Shown: in pieces, positions 45,498-56,997 of the stretch
How positions within the stretch are numbered: position 1 is the stretch's first letter
Layout: each line of letters begins with the position of its first letter
From: Aradus depressus
Taxonomy: Eukaryota; Arthropoda; Insecta; Hemiptera; Aradidae
Length of the DNA: 64,000 nt
NCBI GenBank assembly: GCA_963662175.1
Contig: OY759221.1
Span: 22,989,027 to 23,053,026 of the forward strand
Direction of reading: 5' to 3'
Position numbers and translations under genes: made by a program
Notes under the pieces: generated by a model
Databases searched by the model: none
What the model was told of the DNA's origin: nothing
What the model saw: only the letters and a program-made list of their open reading frames with translations

Positions 45498-45775
45498 TAC
45501 CTACTCCGTCTTCCTGAACGTTTCGACATTAATTATGATATAGTTGTATGAAAATAGCTAAATTACCTAAAAAGCTTCTCACACATTTGATTTTTTTTTT
45601 ATTCTGTATGACTCTAATAACTCCACATAACATTCATGGGGGAACATTTTAAAAATAAAAAACAATTTGTGCAATTTACATTTTAATATGAGTTTAAAAA
45701 AACCGTAACATATAAAAAAAAATTTGAAAATGCGACACAAAACCTTTTCTCACAGCCTCATATATCATAAGTAGA

Positions 45776-46663
45776 AGCCCGGATTTCCGTGCAATTGCAT
45801 TTTTTTTTTTCGCTTGCTTGAAATCATATAACAATTTATTTTTATGAATTAAGACATCCTGATTAAAATGCAGACATTTTATTTTACACGAAATTGCACG
45901 TTTTTAACTTTTTTGGCAAAATTGCATATTTTGTCGTAATTAGAAAATTTATTTGTAAGTTAGTTTGAAAATTTACAATATTTTGAGAAAAAATCCCGGA
46001 TATGACCAACTCAAAAAGTACAATGCGGAAGTAAATGGTGAAGATATTAGATTGGATCTACAATCTGACATTATAAGCAGTTCCAAAAAATGCCCCATCA
46101 CAAGCGTCAGCGTCGAGAGATCGTTTTCTCAGCTAAAACACAAACCTAACAACAGGCGGTACAGTTTTTCAGAAATGAATTTTGAATTGTATTTAGTGGT
46201 AAATTTTAACGCATCAAATGCTTATGTAAAAAAAAATATATATCATTTTAATTCAAGTCAAATTCTCGGCCTAAAGTAATGTGATGACTTGTTTTGTATT
46301 TGACATATCTCTAGTATTTGTTTAATCAACATTTATATATAATATGTATAAATGTTTGATATATTATATGCTTTTGTAATTAAAAAATTGAAGTAAAAAA
46401 AAACTTGTGTTTCAGTAAATATTTTTTATAAATTGTATAAATAAATTCCTTTAGGCTTTTTATTTTACAGATTTATTTTTAAACCCTACCCAATTTTATT
46501 CTGACAAAAGAGTTATTTAATTTAAAAATTAGATCCAATTTTTTTTTTTTTTTTTGCAGAAAAACAGTTTATGGCAGGATTTTATTTTTTGTTGGACATT
46601 TTTGCACGTTTTAGCCTTTTATTGGGCGTTTTTTAATTTTTTTACTGCACGAAATCCGGGCTC
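45776..46663 (+). mobile_element. hAT element with dimerisation-domain remnant
   Basis: Inverted ends AGCCCGGATTTCCGTGC (45776) and its complement at 46646-46663. The ORF at 45965-46279 includes PITSVSVERSFSQLKHKPN then RRYSFSEMNFELYLVVNFN, the C-terminal hAT dimerisation domain (SVxxERxFS...L...LxxxL). The rest of the transposase is gone. Flanks TAAGTAGA and TAATTATA agree at 6 of 8 bases and may be the 8-bp duplication. Confidence 0.7.
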
Positions 46664-46858
46664 TAATTATAAGCATAATATGGGAATGAAACATTGTCAT
46701 TAACTATATTTCATTCATTTTATTCTCCCATGTATGGCATTAGTCTTTAGAAAAATTGAATATTGTAAATATTAATTGAAAATTGTTGAATAAATATTAA
46801 TCTTAAAGTACAAATTTAAAATGGCTTCATTGGCCTTTAGATGGTACAGATATCTTTA

Positions 46859-48447
46859 TCAATTGAAGCCTTGCTTATTGTTTGAGACGTGACTTGGAGG
46901 GTACATCTCTTCCCTGGAGTGGCCCTGAACATAGGACTGTAAGGCCTCCTTAGCACACTGGAGGTAGTCATTGTCGTCATTGTTGCTCTCATGGGCGTTG
47001 TAGTCTCCGTAAACATCTTCACCAACATTCACATTTCCAGTGTTTGTTGGTTCATATTTCGTTGGTCTATATTTTGTTGGTCTATCATTAACTTCATTCC
47101 CAACAAAACGTGGTTTTCTTGAGTAGCCCTTATCGGAGTCAAAGTAGTTCATTGTACACACGGCAAATGTGTCCGACCTGGCGAAGTCTTGGAGAAGGCG
47201 AGGCAGTGTTCCGATGGAGTCAGCTGGGATAGGTTGGTTGTCTTTTGTTGGGGGTAGAAGTTCAAGTGGGTTGCTGAGAATCTGAAGGTTCGCGAGTTGA
47301 GTTTGGCTGGGTATTTCCTCAATTCCAGCTGGAGCACCTGTTGTAAAAACAAGCGAAAAACAACATTTTATTGACTCCTTTCTGCAAATTGACTTACTGT
47401 TTACGATGCATAATCTACTGAGAGCCATTCTCAGTATCATAGACAAGGGGATCCTAGGGCTCTAAGGTTACATGGGCTCACCACGGGTGCGGATTCGAAT
47501 CCCATCCGTAGGATTGTTTTATTCAAAGATAAAACGTCTCTCCCTAGTCTTTGGATGTTTGTAAATAACCCCGGTAAGGTAGCCCTGGATGGGCGTTGTA
47601 AGAAAAAAAAAGTATTGTAGAAAAAAAAAACATTTCAATATATATATTTTTTTTGAGAGTAATCAATCATTCGAAAGAATATTACAAGAGCTCTTAGGAA
47701 CAGGAATAGTTCAATCTATTTGTGAAATAGGATGAGTGTAATGGAGGATTTTTGGATGTTATACTTCCTTGAGCCCCATCCTGTAGCAATGAAAGATCAG
47801 AAAAATATTGAGGATAAAACATTTTTCTTGTTGGAAGATATTTATTGGTTTAACTTGACTAATCGTTGTGACTTTATCTTCACAACACTTACCACAAAAC
47901 CCCCCTCGAAGGTTGAAGAGAAGATGGAACCGCGACTTACTGCCACCTTGAATCATATTCGTTCTTAATTTTTTTTTTTTTTTTACATCATTTTCTTTAC
48001 TTTTATCATCTCTCTTATCCGTCCATCAAAATTGTCTTTCAATTCCTTTTTATTATTTTTTTTTTTTTTTGTTCTTGTCCTAATAATTAAGATAAATTTT
48101 CGTCCCGAGGATCTACCACTGGGTATTTCCTCTCACATGCCCTTCACGCCAACATATCAATACCATCATAGATGCTGGTTGTTGCACCCTAGCAACAGTT
48201 GTATCTTTATAACTAAAAGACAAAAAAAAAACTTGACTAATATACAATTTTGCGCCAAAAGTATATTGTGAAACATGTAATTTCAACTTTTGAGTGATTC
48301 AATAGAATTTCATTTAGGAAACCCCAATAAATAACAAATATTTCACATTAATTATATGATTGATATGTTTTAAATGTAAATAATCTAGTACTTACTATAG
48401 ACTGATGCGATAATAGGAGCAGTGACACTTAGGAAAAGAAAATTCAT
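46859..48447 (-). CDS. Gene E: secreted Cys-motif protein, paralog 5
   Basis: Coding exons are 48396-48447 and 46859-47337 (531 nt, 176 aa). Exon 1 encodes MNFLFLSVTAPIIASVY plus A (donor GTAAGT). Exon 2 begins GT GCT CCA after ACAACAG, completing a Ser codon; mature start APAGIEEIP. A Pro/Leu-rich linker precedes LLQDFARSDTFAVCTMNYF. Then comes a basic stretch with a short KYRPTKYEPT repeat, the acidic block GNVNVGEDVYGDYN shared with gene F, and the second core motif DYLQCAKEALQSY. Only two mature Cys, as in D and F. An apparent upstream in-frame ATG at 47446 lies in the intron and is not the start. The 5' acceptor TTTCAG resumes at 48479. Closest to gene F, of which it looks like a version without the long repeats. 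Confidence 0.8.
47450..47612 (+). mobile_element. tRNA-derived SINE related to the second family
   Basis: CTAAGGTTACATGGGCTCACC, B-box GGATTCGAATCCC, TTTTATTCAAAGATAAAACG, GGGCGTTGTAAG then an A-run. More divergent. Lies in the gene E intron. Confidence 0.7.
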
Positions 48448-48639
48448 GTCTGTTTTGTTAACAATTGTTTTCTGGCGTTCTGAAACATAAAAAAATTTTC
48501 CATACTGTTATGTGCACATTTTTTATAGTTATTGAACTGTGATATTATTTGAGAATAATTATTTTTACAAATATTAATTTATTTGTTTATTTTTGCTTAG
48601 TGTAAGGAGAAATAATTACGAAACGGAATCAGGATCCTT

Positions 48640-48805
48640 AAGATTAAATGTTAAGGGATGGTCCCGAGCCTGTGTGTTGTCAGATACTCGTTGTAGACCC
48701 CTATCCTGGATCAATAAAAATTTAAGGTCGGCAAAATTTAGGACTCCCATTGTAGAGTCGGGCCTCGTAGTTAAAGCAAGGTCATGAGTCAAAATAAATA
48801 ACTAA
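48640..48805 (+). mobile_element. tRNA-derived SINE, 3' part only
   Basis: Begins GGGATGGTCCCGAGCCTGTG, includes AGATACTCGTTGTAGACC and ends GGTCATGAGTC. No tRNA head. Confidence 0.8.
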
Positions 48806-48894
48806 CCGAATGAGGCTCTAACGGTTATGATGTAATGCACTTTGAGTATCATCATTCATGGAAGGCAAATGTAATTCTCATCTAATGTTTTTTA

Positions 48895-50094
48895 CTTATA
48901 ATTTTTGTGAGGAGATTCATATATAATATATTATTACAGCATCATTTCTCTAATTTTTTTTTTACAATAGCAATACAAACGTTTCGGGAATCACTCCCAT
49001 CACCAGTATCTATAATACATGTGTTATTTTGGTTAACTATTCCTTCTGTCAATCAGAATCTTCATTTTTTAAAACATACTTATTGAGTCGACTTCTGTAT
49101 TTAGACAACTCATCAAAAAATTTTGAAAATTGAATTTTGGAAATGGAGTTGGCTTGTTCAGGTTCACGCAATGCATCGTCGACAACTGAAGGCGGATAGG
49201 TAATTTTAATTTCTTACAAAATATTTTATTATTCACTCTAAGCCATGAAAACTTATATGAAAAAAATCTGGAACAATTATTGCTTTGTGAGGTAAAAAGA
49301 TTCTGTAATAAACGTGTTGGAGATTAAATGGTTTTGGGTATGTTTGAGAAACGAATTAAAACCTTATAAAGACTAAATGTTAATATTCAGAAAAATCCGA
49401 TCAACTGTTAAAGATCTAAAAGTCATTTTATATATCCTAAAACTCCACATCCTCTTGTATTCCAAATTTCGAAATGCCAAGTATGCGTTATTTTAAGTTT
49501 GGTGACCCTTGATAAGCACTGCATATTTCATGATTATACAGCTGTAATTCCTTGAAGCTCAAACAAACATACAAACAGAAATTGAACTGATAGTTTCTAT
49601 GTTCTTTAAACATGAAACAGATTTCTAACTAAACAAATTTCTGACAGTGTATAGACAAAACATTAATTTTACATGTATAAAGATTCGGTTATATGGGTCT
49701 CTCATATAAAGAAATTATTATTTTTTCTAAGACAAATATTTTTGTTTGTCAACAACCACCAAACAAATCTGAAGTAAAGAAAATACTAAAGAAGACGGTT
49801 TGGAGTGTTTATGTCCAGTGTTAATGCGTTCTATTCGACATCGTCCATACAAGTATTTTCGCGCTGAAATAAATTTTGAATGAAGAAATTACTCATATGT
49901 GATAGTAAGATGTTGTGGGACGAGATTTCTCATAGAAATAAAAGTCTTCCCAATGTTTTATTTTAGACCAGAACCAGTTTTCAACGCAACAGCGTCATCA
50001 TCAGTGGTTCATCCCATCCACACAGCACAGTTCTTTAATCGCTAGAAGAAATTACTCATTTGCTTTTACCAAAGGAAGACGCTCAAATATTATT
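48895..50094. other. Dispersed-repeat DNA upstream of gene E
   Basis: 48900-48960 repeats the sequence flanking the SINE at 27515. 48975-49005 and 49970-50005 carry hairpin-GAAA motifs described under findings. No coding gene seen. Confidence 0.45.
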
Positions 50095-50450
50095 ATAGGT
50101 TAGGTTAAGTTTTATGACTCATGCCCGGGCTTTAACAACGAGGTCATATCGCCTACTACCAGAGCGCTCTCTCGTCACTCTGGTGGACATGAGCCCGACT
50201 CTAGTGTGGGAGTCCTAAATTTTGTCTACCCTAAATTTTTATTCACATAGGGTAGGGGTAGGGGTCTTTAACGAGTACCTGACATCGTACAGGCTCGGGA
50301 CCATTGCTTAACGTCCCATCCGAAGGACGGCATGCTTAAGTTTATTTTACCTCCCAGATAAAATATACTAAGGGCCTCGGTCGGGTTACGAACCCGCGTT
50401 CTTGAGCTCAGAACTCAAGCACGCATACCACTGAGCTACCGGCGCCCTCA
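50095..50450 (-). mobile_element. Full-length tRNA-derived SINE, target duplication
   Basis: AGGTTAGGTTAAGTTTTATG tail end, head complement ACTGAGCTACCGGCGCCC. AATATTATTATA and AATATTCTTATA flank it (11 of 12). Confidence 0.92.
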
Positions 50451-51169
50451 ATATTCTTATATAAAAGATTTAATTTTTGGTTTTATTATTTGTTTATTTA
50501 TTTATTTTTCTTGGCAGAGATCCTCTATCAATATCTTATAATCGTATCTACTTTTATTCAATATTCTCATTTTTCGCTTTTTATGATCTGAGGAAGGAGC
50601 TCGTGATCGCCCCGAAATATCGTCCTGAAAGAAGATTTATCTAAAGATATATATTTATAATTAAAATATACATAATAACTTTAGTACTATGGAGTGGATA
50701 TTCATGGATCTTTTATTATTTATTTAAATAATATCTTTTATCTCATACTTATGTGTTTGTATTCTAAGATTTTATATAGGTCGTATATATGTTTTATATG
50801 CTATTTCGATGTACGAAATCCTATGATGTATCCAATTTTATGGTTTAATGGAAATAAGTACTATTATCATTCTCATTTTGAAGTTTAGAAAGAATAGCTT
50901 TGGTACAATAGGTTCGAAACAAACAACAGATTGACCTTCGGTCTCCCAAAAATATATGTATTTATATTATTTTTGTTTAAGTTTCCCCACTATTCAGACC
51001 TTATCAAAACTATTGTAACACAATAAAACAATTTATAACCATTATGTTTTATATGTCAGTCAATAGTAAACATTGATTAAATAACCATCATGATATTGAT
51101 AACTAAAGGCCCCCATACGCGATCAAACTTGTTTGACAAGCCAATTTGATTGGACTAGTGAATAGATAA

Positions 51170-51490
51170 GGACCCTTGCTCCTTCAGAACAATGGTCGGC
51201 CACATACGATAAGGTTGACCAGGGATAAATTGATAGAGATTGGATTGGAAATTTTACCCCAACCGCCATATTCTCCAGACCTTTCCCCCACTGATTATCA
51301 CCTTCTCATATCTCTGGACAATAGCCTCAGGCAGAAATGTTTTGATAACCGGCAAAGCCTAGAATCGGAGTTAAATAAGTTTTTTGGCAGCAAAAATCCA
51401 TCGTTTTTTTAAAAAGGTATTTGGGTCCTTCCGTCACGTTGGGATAACGTTGTTGATTGTAATGGCGATTATTTTGATGAATAGAATGAT
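51170..51490 (+). pseudogene. Mariner transposase C-terminal remnant
   Basis: The reading LLQNNGRPHTIRLTRDKLIE then ILPQPPYSPDLSPTDYHLL covers the region of the third catalytic Asp of DD34D mariner transposases. The preceding HDNARPH-type catalytic position is lost (NNGRPH). A frame change near 51410 is followed by WDNVVDCNGDYFDE, the usual mariner C-terminus. 5' two-thirds missing. Confidence 0.8.
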
Positions 51491-52111
51491 TTTTATATAT
51501 ATATATATTACTTTCTTTAATTTTTAATTACCTAAAAAAACGACAGGACTTTTGAAAGGACCCGTACATACAACAATTTATCTATTGATATAAGCGTTAA
51601 ACAAAACGCATTACACTATTCAACTGTGAATACAATAACATACCTATTGAGTTCTCTATGATGGAATATAAATGGATAAACTCTGGAACATATATATATA
51701 GGTCATATATAGGTGATACAGAAACCTTTAGATACAAATTTTGGTTAGAAGATAAATTAATGAAAGGTCAACAGCCTGGAACAATGCGGCCATGTGCGTT
51801 GGTAACCTCTAATTGTATGATACAATGACAGATTGGAAAATAGGCATAGGAAAAAAACAGTCTTATGTGGTTGTTTTAGCATTATAACAATGGAGATGTT
51901 TTCAGAATTGCTATAGATAAGGGTGGTAACGATATATTGAAATGTTTATCGAATGTGGTTTGCGGTTATTGGTCAATCGAACTTCATTATACAACAAGTA
52001 ATCATCCTATGATATAATAGAATTTAGATAGTGTGTATTGAATTTATTGTATAGCTAAAGTCTCCCACTAGCTGAACATCCTCGTCCCTCTTCGCTCCGC
52101 AGGGTCTAGAT

Positions 52112-52840
52112 CATACGTGGGCAACAACCGGCCCGCTGTAAGATTTGGTCCGGCCCGCGAGACATTTTGAAAAACCCAATTTAAAAAAAAAAAAATATTA
52201 CACTACTTACTCACTACTTGCTCCAATAAACTTGCAAATGGAGTTGATCGAGATTCAAGAAAACTCACTCCTAAAATTTAAATTTGAAGACGTGGAGTTG
52301 TGCGATTTCTACAAAAAATATCTCGAAGAAGACCATTTTCCGCAGCTTAGAAAATTCGCAAGAAGATTGATTTGTGCATTTGAAAGTACTTATAAATGCG
52401 AACTGTTCTTTTTAATGATGAAAGTTAATAAATCAAAACATCGTACAAGGCTCACAGAAGATAATTTGGAAAATTCTTTACGTCTTTGTATCAGTGGAAT
52501 TAATCCAAACATCAATGGATTAGTTTCCTAAATTCAAGCTCAAGTGTCTCATTGATTTCGGTCTCGCTACTTAACTTTCGTTGTTTGTAATAATTCCAAA
52601 TTTCACGATTTAATTATAATATTGTACCTATTTTTTTTCATTTCATTTTGTTATTTTAATAAATTGTATTATAATAACATTGTCTTATTATTTCATGTCT
52701 GATATCTATCGCTAAAAATTATGAACACTACTTTAAAGTCCGACGTTATTTTATTTTGAACCATCTACGCGGCCCGCGAACGTATTTGCACACTAAAGTT
52801 TGGCCCGCAACATGTCAAAGGTTGCCCATACATGTAGACT
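52112..52840 (+). mobile_element. hAT element related to GTF2IRD2-like transposases
   Basis: Ends CATACGTGGGCAACAA and the complement of CATGTATGGGCAACC are inverted, with CCGGCCCGC segments just inside. The ORF at 52145-52531 (128 aa) has FEDVELCDFYKKYLEEDHF, RKFARRLICAFESTYKCELF, MMKVNKSKHRTRLTEDNLE, the C-terminal dimerisation region of the hAT proteins often annotated as GTF2IRD2-like. The N-terminal three-quarters of the transposase is deleted. Confidence 0.7.
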
Positions 52841-52879
52841 CTAGATGATGTATAAAAAATCAATTACCTTTTTGCTATC

Positions 52880-53165
52880 ACCCCAAAGCCAATGGACCGT
52901 TTGAGCTAAAACACAATATTTGACTTACATACTTCTGGATCCTCATAATAAATTTTGTTTTGATAAATTTATTATTTCGGCAGTTATTAGGGTATTTGAG
53001 TCGAGTCCCTCTTCACTGATTCCTTCTTGCCTTCGACCGACGTCGCGGAAAATTAATATGTGCCATCCTTACGGTTTTTTTAAATTTAAATATAATATGT
53101 CGATACTGTCATTACATCGGCAGTTCTTGAAATTTTTAACATTGAGCCCCCCCCCCCCCCCCCCC
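52880..53165 (+). repeat. ~140-bp repeat units ending in a C-run
   Basis: TTTGAGCTAAAACACAATAT, GGCAGTTATTAGGGTATTTG and GTCGATACTGTCATTACATC; closes in about 20 C. Confidence 0.6.
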
Positions 53166-54154
53166 CTTGATCCCTGTTGACGACTACAATGCTAAGCACA
53201 TAGAGAAGGGATGCAGGAACAACCAATCCCGAAGACAAATCCTTCACTACGTACTGTCGTTGCCGGATCGTATAATTGGAGAGATCATGATGTGCCTGGG
53301 GTTGCATTTCGTGATCTGCCGCCATTTCATGAAATAACCAACTAATATCCGCCATATTGTTCAATGCAAAACGTTTGTCGATTTGGCCAGCCATGGTTGG
53401 GCATATCAATTCCATTTGAAAAGGCTGGGATTTATCAGAAAAAAGAAAAATTTGACCCTCCCGTCGGTCTTTTTAGTTAAACTGAACAGGTTCTCCGGTT
53501 TTGCGAAAGCTAATTCACGAAACCAATGAAGTTTTGTTTTGACGCAGCCATCTCGTGTGCACTTAAACGAAACGGAGAGTGTGGAGACAGCGTCACTACC
53601 GGCGAAAAATTCAACTATTTCACGATATGCCCCGCCATATCATGATGTGGCAAAGCGTTTAGTTTGGAATATCGACAAACGTATTGCTCTCATCGATCCG
53701 CCCGACTTTAGGCACATCATAATATGACCGCTAGACAATACTCGTAGAGCAGATCATGAAATTCGACGACCATGTAAGACACTACTCCCCACGAGCTAAC
53801 ATACTGACCAACCAATAAGGGGGAAAATACAGGGAAGATTCTAGACTTGTAGCTTCAAAATTCCTTCCATATCCATCAATGTAAATAATTTCCAACCTGA
53901 CATCAGATCATCATTCCCCAGTATTTTTCACCCTAGACTCTGAACCAATTTAAAGGACACCCTGACCCTCCCTCACTTCAGGGCATTGGGACAGGTTCCA
54001 GGAAACTGAGGGGAATCAATTTGTCAGTCGCTTTGAAAACACCTCAGGACCTAGATAAATACATTGAACACTTTCACAACAACACTTGGGGAGGCGGCAT
54101 GGAGCAGTAGCACACCCAACCTTGCCCGGGATATATTTGAACAATCCCAGTAGT

Positions 54155-54345
54155 TTCTGTTGAGATGTAATCACAAAGGAAGAATAGACCACAGGAGTAT
54201 GCTTAGATTTTCTGAGGAAACTGCGAAACTAAGTCCTTCATGGAGGACTTGGCATCTTGAGAACCATTTGATGACAAGGAGAAAGCCCAGCGATATCCGG
54301 GAAGAGATAAAAACATTGGATGGTTGACGATCTGGGATACTTCTG
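54155..54345 (+). mobile_element. Decayed LINE 3' end, third copy
   Basis: GATGTAATCAC at 54165, AGCATTCTTAG-like sequence, GAGGAAACTG, a TCATGGAGGACTTGG stretch and GAGAAAGCCCAGCG match, with many differences, the coding end and 3' UTR of the LINE at 8729-8910. Too decayed to hold a frame. Confidence 0.6.
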
Positions 54346-54416
54346 TCTTCTACCGTACTCAAGGACAGAGTCATTGTTAAAAAATAAAGAGATAAAACTT
54401 GTTTAAAAAAAAATAT

Positions 54417-54916
54417 TGTTTATTTCACAAAATATATATAATATGGGAGTACTTTCGGCATAAATATAGGCATTCAATACCTACATTTTGTGACAAAGGT
54501 ACATTACTCAACTCACTTGAACAACTGGAAATAAACAGAGCACTACAAAAAGTACATTGTATGAACGATCAGACCAATTTCAAATATTCACTCCTGTTAT
54601 CGCCAATAATATAATCCTCCAGTCTCTGTGTATACAAACCCATTTCCTCAAAAAAAAAAAATATGTATCTTTATTTTATGTATTTTTTATTTTTATTCAT
54701 ATAGGTATTTATTACAGTCATGTATGTTTTATTTCATATAGGTGTGCATATATATTTGTATCATCAGCACGAACTATTTAAATATTTTTCCTCATGGGGG
54801 CTGAAGGAATGGTACAGTTTGGATTGTAACCTGGTTGAACTTCCATTTAGTCGTGGCTTCGGATAGCAATACCGAAAGTACTCCCATATTATATATATTT
54901 TGTGAAATAGACAACG
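54417..54916. mobile_element. MITE with 45-bp inverted ends
   Basis: GTTTATTTCACAAAATATAT plus AATATGGGAGTACTTTCGG at the left is mirrored at 54866-54916. Interior 400 bp with no recognisable coding. GGAAGTACTTTCCGTATTGC at 21870 and GGAAATACTTTCTGTATTAC at 22976 are fragments of related ends. Confidence 0.75.
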
Positions 54917-54994
54917 TTTTAAAAAAAAACATACTTTTTCTATTTTTTTTTTGTTATAAGTGTTTCACAATTTCTCTCTCTCGAAATTTTATAC

Positions 54995-55290
54995 GTAAAT
55001 TCAAAGACCTATAAGAACGACATCCGTCAATTTTCAGAGGAACCAGCGGAAAGAATGAAGGGATCATTGGGGGATTAACTCAAAAATACCGACATTTGCC
55101 GATGTAATAAACCAACATGAAATATTGTATTTAAATTCAAAACTCCATAAGGACAGCATTAATTTTTTGCGAAATCAGCTAAAGGGAAATAGAGGAACGA
55201 GAGAAGAGGGCTCGACACAAAAACCCCAATAACTATCGATTTAATGAATGTATCGATTCAATATTTAGAATGAGGGTTCAAATGCCCCTA
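54995..55290 (-). repeat. ~140-bp repeat units, reverse orientation
   Basis: GACATCCGTCAATTTTCAGA, CGATGTAATAAACCAACATG and AAAACCCCAATAACTATCGA are complements of the unit landmarks. Confidence 0.6.
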
Positions 55291-55294
55291 CGTA

Positions 55295-56997
55295 GATTGG
55301 TTTTGGAGGAAAAGCAAAAACTTAACTAGGTGTGCAATACATTCTGCTGTTTGCAAAAACTGAGCTGAGTCAGGCATATCTGTATAAAAAACAGTTAATG
55401 TTTTAATAATTATCAGTAACTTCTCACCTTGTATGTTCTTTATGAATATATTAATACTTTAAATAGATTTCAATTGAATTCAATGGATTTTTTCTAGCCT
55501 TTTTGTAGACAACAACAGCTGTTTTTGCACAAAATTCTTTTTACTATGTGTTCTTTGTATGTTGAAGAATATTTTCATCGAAAAAAAGTCGAAGTTTGTA
55601 CGTTAGAACACTGAAAAAAACGGCTCAAGAAAAGTGGTGTCCGATGGTAAACCGAAAAGGGCTTCGCCCGAATTTTTACATTTGAAATCGAAAAAAAATT
55701 TTGTCTCTCAATTGATTTCAATAAGGATTTCGTTTTTCGGTGATTGTTCCTCCGTGGTATGTTCGATTTCAGATTTTTTTTAGTAGTAAACCATCGTCAC
55801 CGTGTCCACTACCATCGTGGCAAATTTCAATGTGATCGGTAAAGTGGTTTAGGAGGAGTACGAGTACAACGAAATATATGAGTTGCCTAAGGAAGAGCTT
55901 CATAAACTCAGCTCAATTAATTCATGCTGGGGAAGTTCATAAATGGTGATTCACCGACGATTATTTTCTTATTTTCAACCCATAAAACCTATCTCGGAGT
56001 TATGTCCACTTTCACTCGAGTTGTATAATAATAATTTGTGGTTCATTAAATAAATAAAAATGCTTACCGACTTGAATTTGAAGATGAAAGGTAAATTATA
56101 ACAATGCTTTATATAACTGAAAAGTTATCTCTGTTATGCATGAATAAATCATTAAATTGAATCTTAAAAAAGTGCATAATAATTACATGCAAACTAATTG
56201 AAGTTAATGACCTTGTTGACGTCATATCCGCCGAAAATACCTTTAGGCTATAGACACCCATAATCCTATTGAGGACACTTACAGGTTTCATGAAGTTTTA
56301 TGCAAGAAAATCATGTAATTCTTTTTACAGCTTCAGTTGTTACATGCAACAGTAAGTTTGATTTTTTACTTAATCCAGTCTATCTAATTTAGTTAATTTG
56401 AACGTTAAAATAATATATTCAACTTATGTACAGTCAAAATCTAGTAGTGATACTTCCGAATGTTCTATAATGGACTCAGTAAATACTTGTATTTTTTATT
56501 GGAATCGTGAAAAAAATAAATATAAATAAATTTAAAAAACATTTACAGAAATATAAAATATATATATATTACTAATGCACATACTTACAAATAAAAATGA
56601 AAATTCAGTTTAAGAATAAAAACCATTGAGTGTGTGACAAAAATAAATCCACAGATATATTAACTTTGTATAAAAAAATAAATTAGAATATATCTAATAC
56701 ACATACTTACATATAAAATAAAAATTCATAATAAGTATAAAAAACAATAAATGTGTGATAGAAATAAATTCACAGATATATTAACATTATATAAAAAAAT
56801 AAATAGGATCTAACTAATACACATACTTACATATAAAAATTAAAACTAATAATAAATAAGTATACAAAAACTGAATATGAAAAAGAAATAAATAATTGAA
56901 TACAAATACATTTGTCTGGTTTCGGATTTGTACATACACTTTCTTTGTGGGGTACAAAGAACCTTGAACACATCTCAGTGTTTTGTGCGGCACCACT
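55295..56997. other. AT-rich DNA downstream of gene F
   Basis: Three imperfect copies of a ~115-bp segment (ACATACTTACATATAAAA near 56580, 56703, 56823) precede gene F's stop. No other gene. Confidence 0.5.

Noticed and set aside
47340..47446. Upstream extension of gene E to an ATG at 47446
   Set aside because: This stretch lies before the acceptor and lacks a signal peptide; the 48396-48447 exon restores the family architecture.
53160..53730. ORFs around 53086-53415 and 53539-53727 with partly mirrored sequence
   Set aside because: A weak inverted relation is visible, but no motif, duplication or clear ends could be supported.
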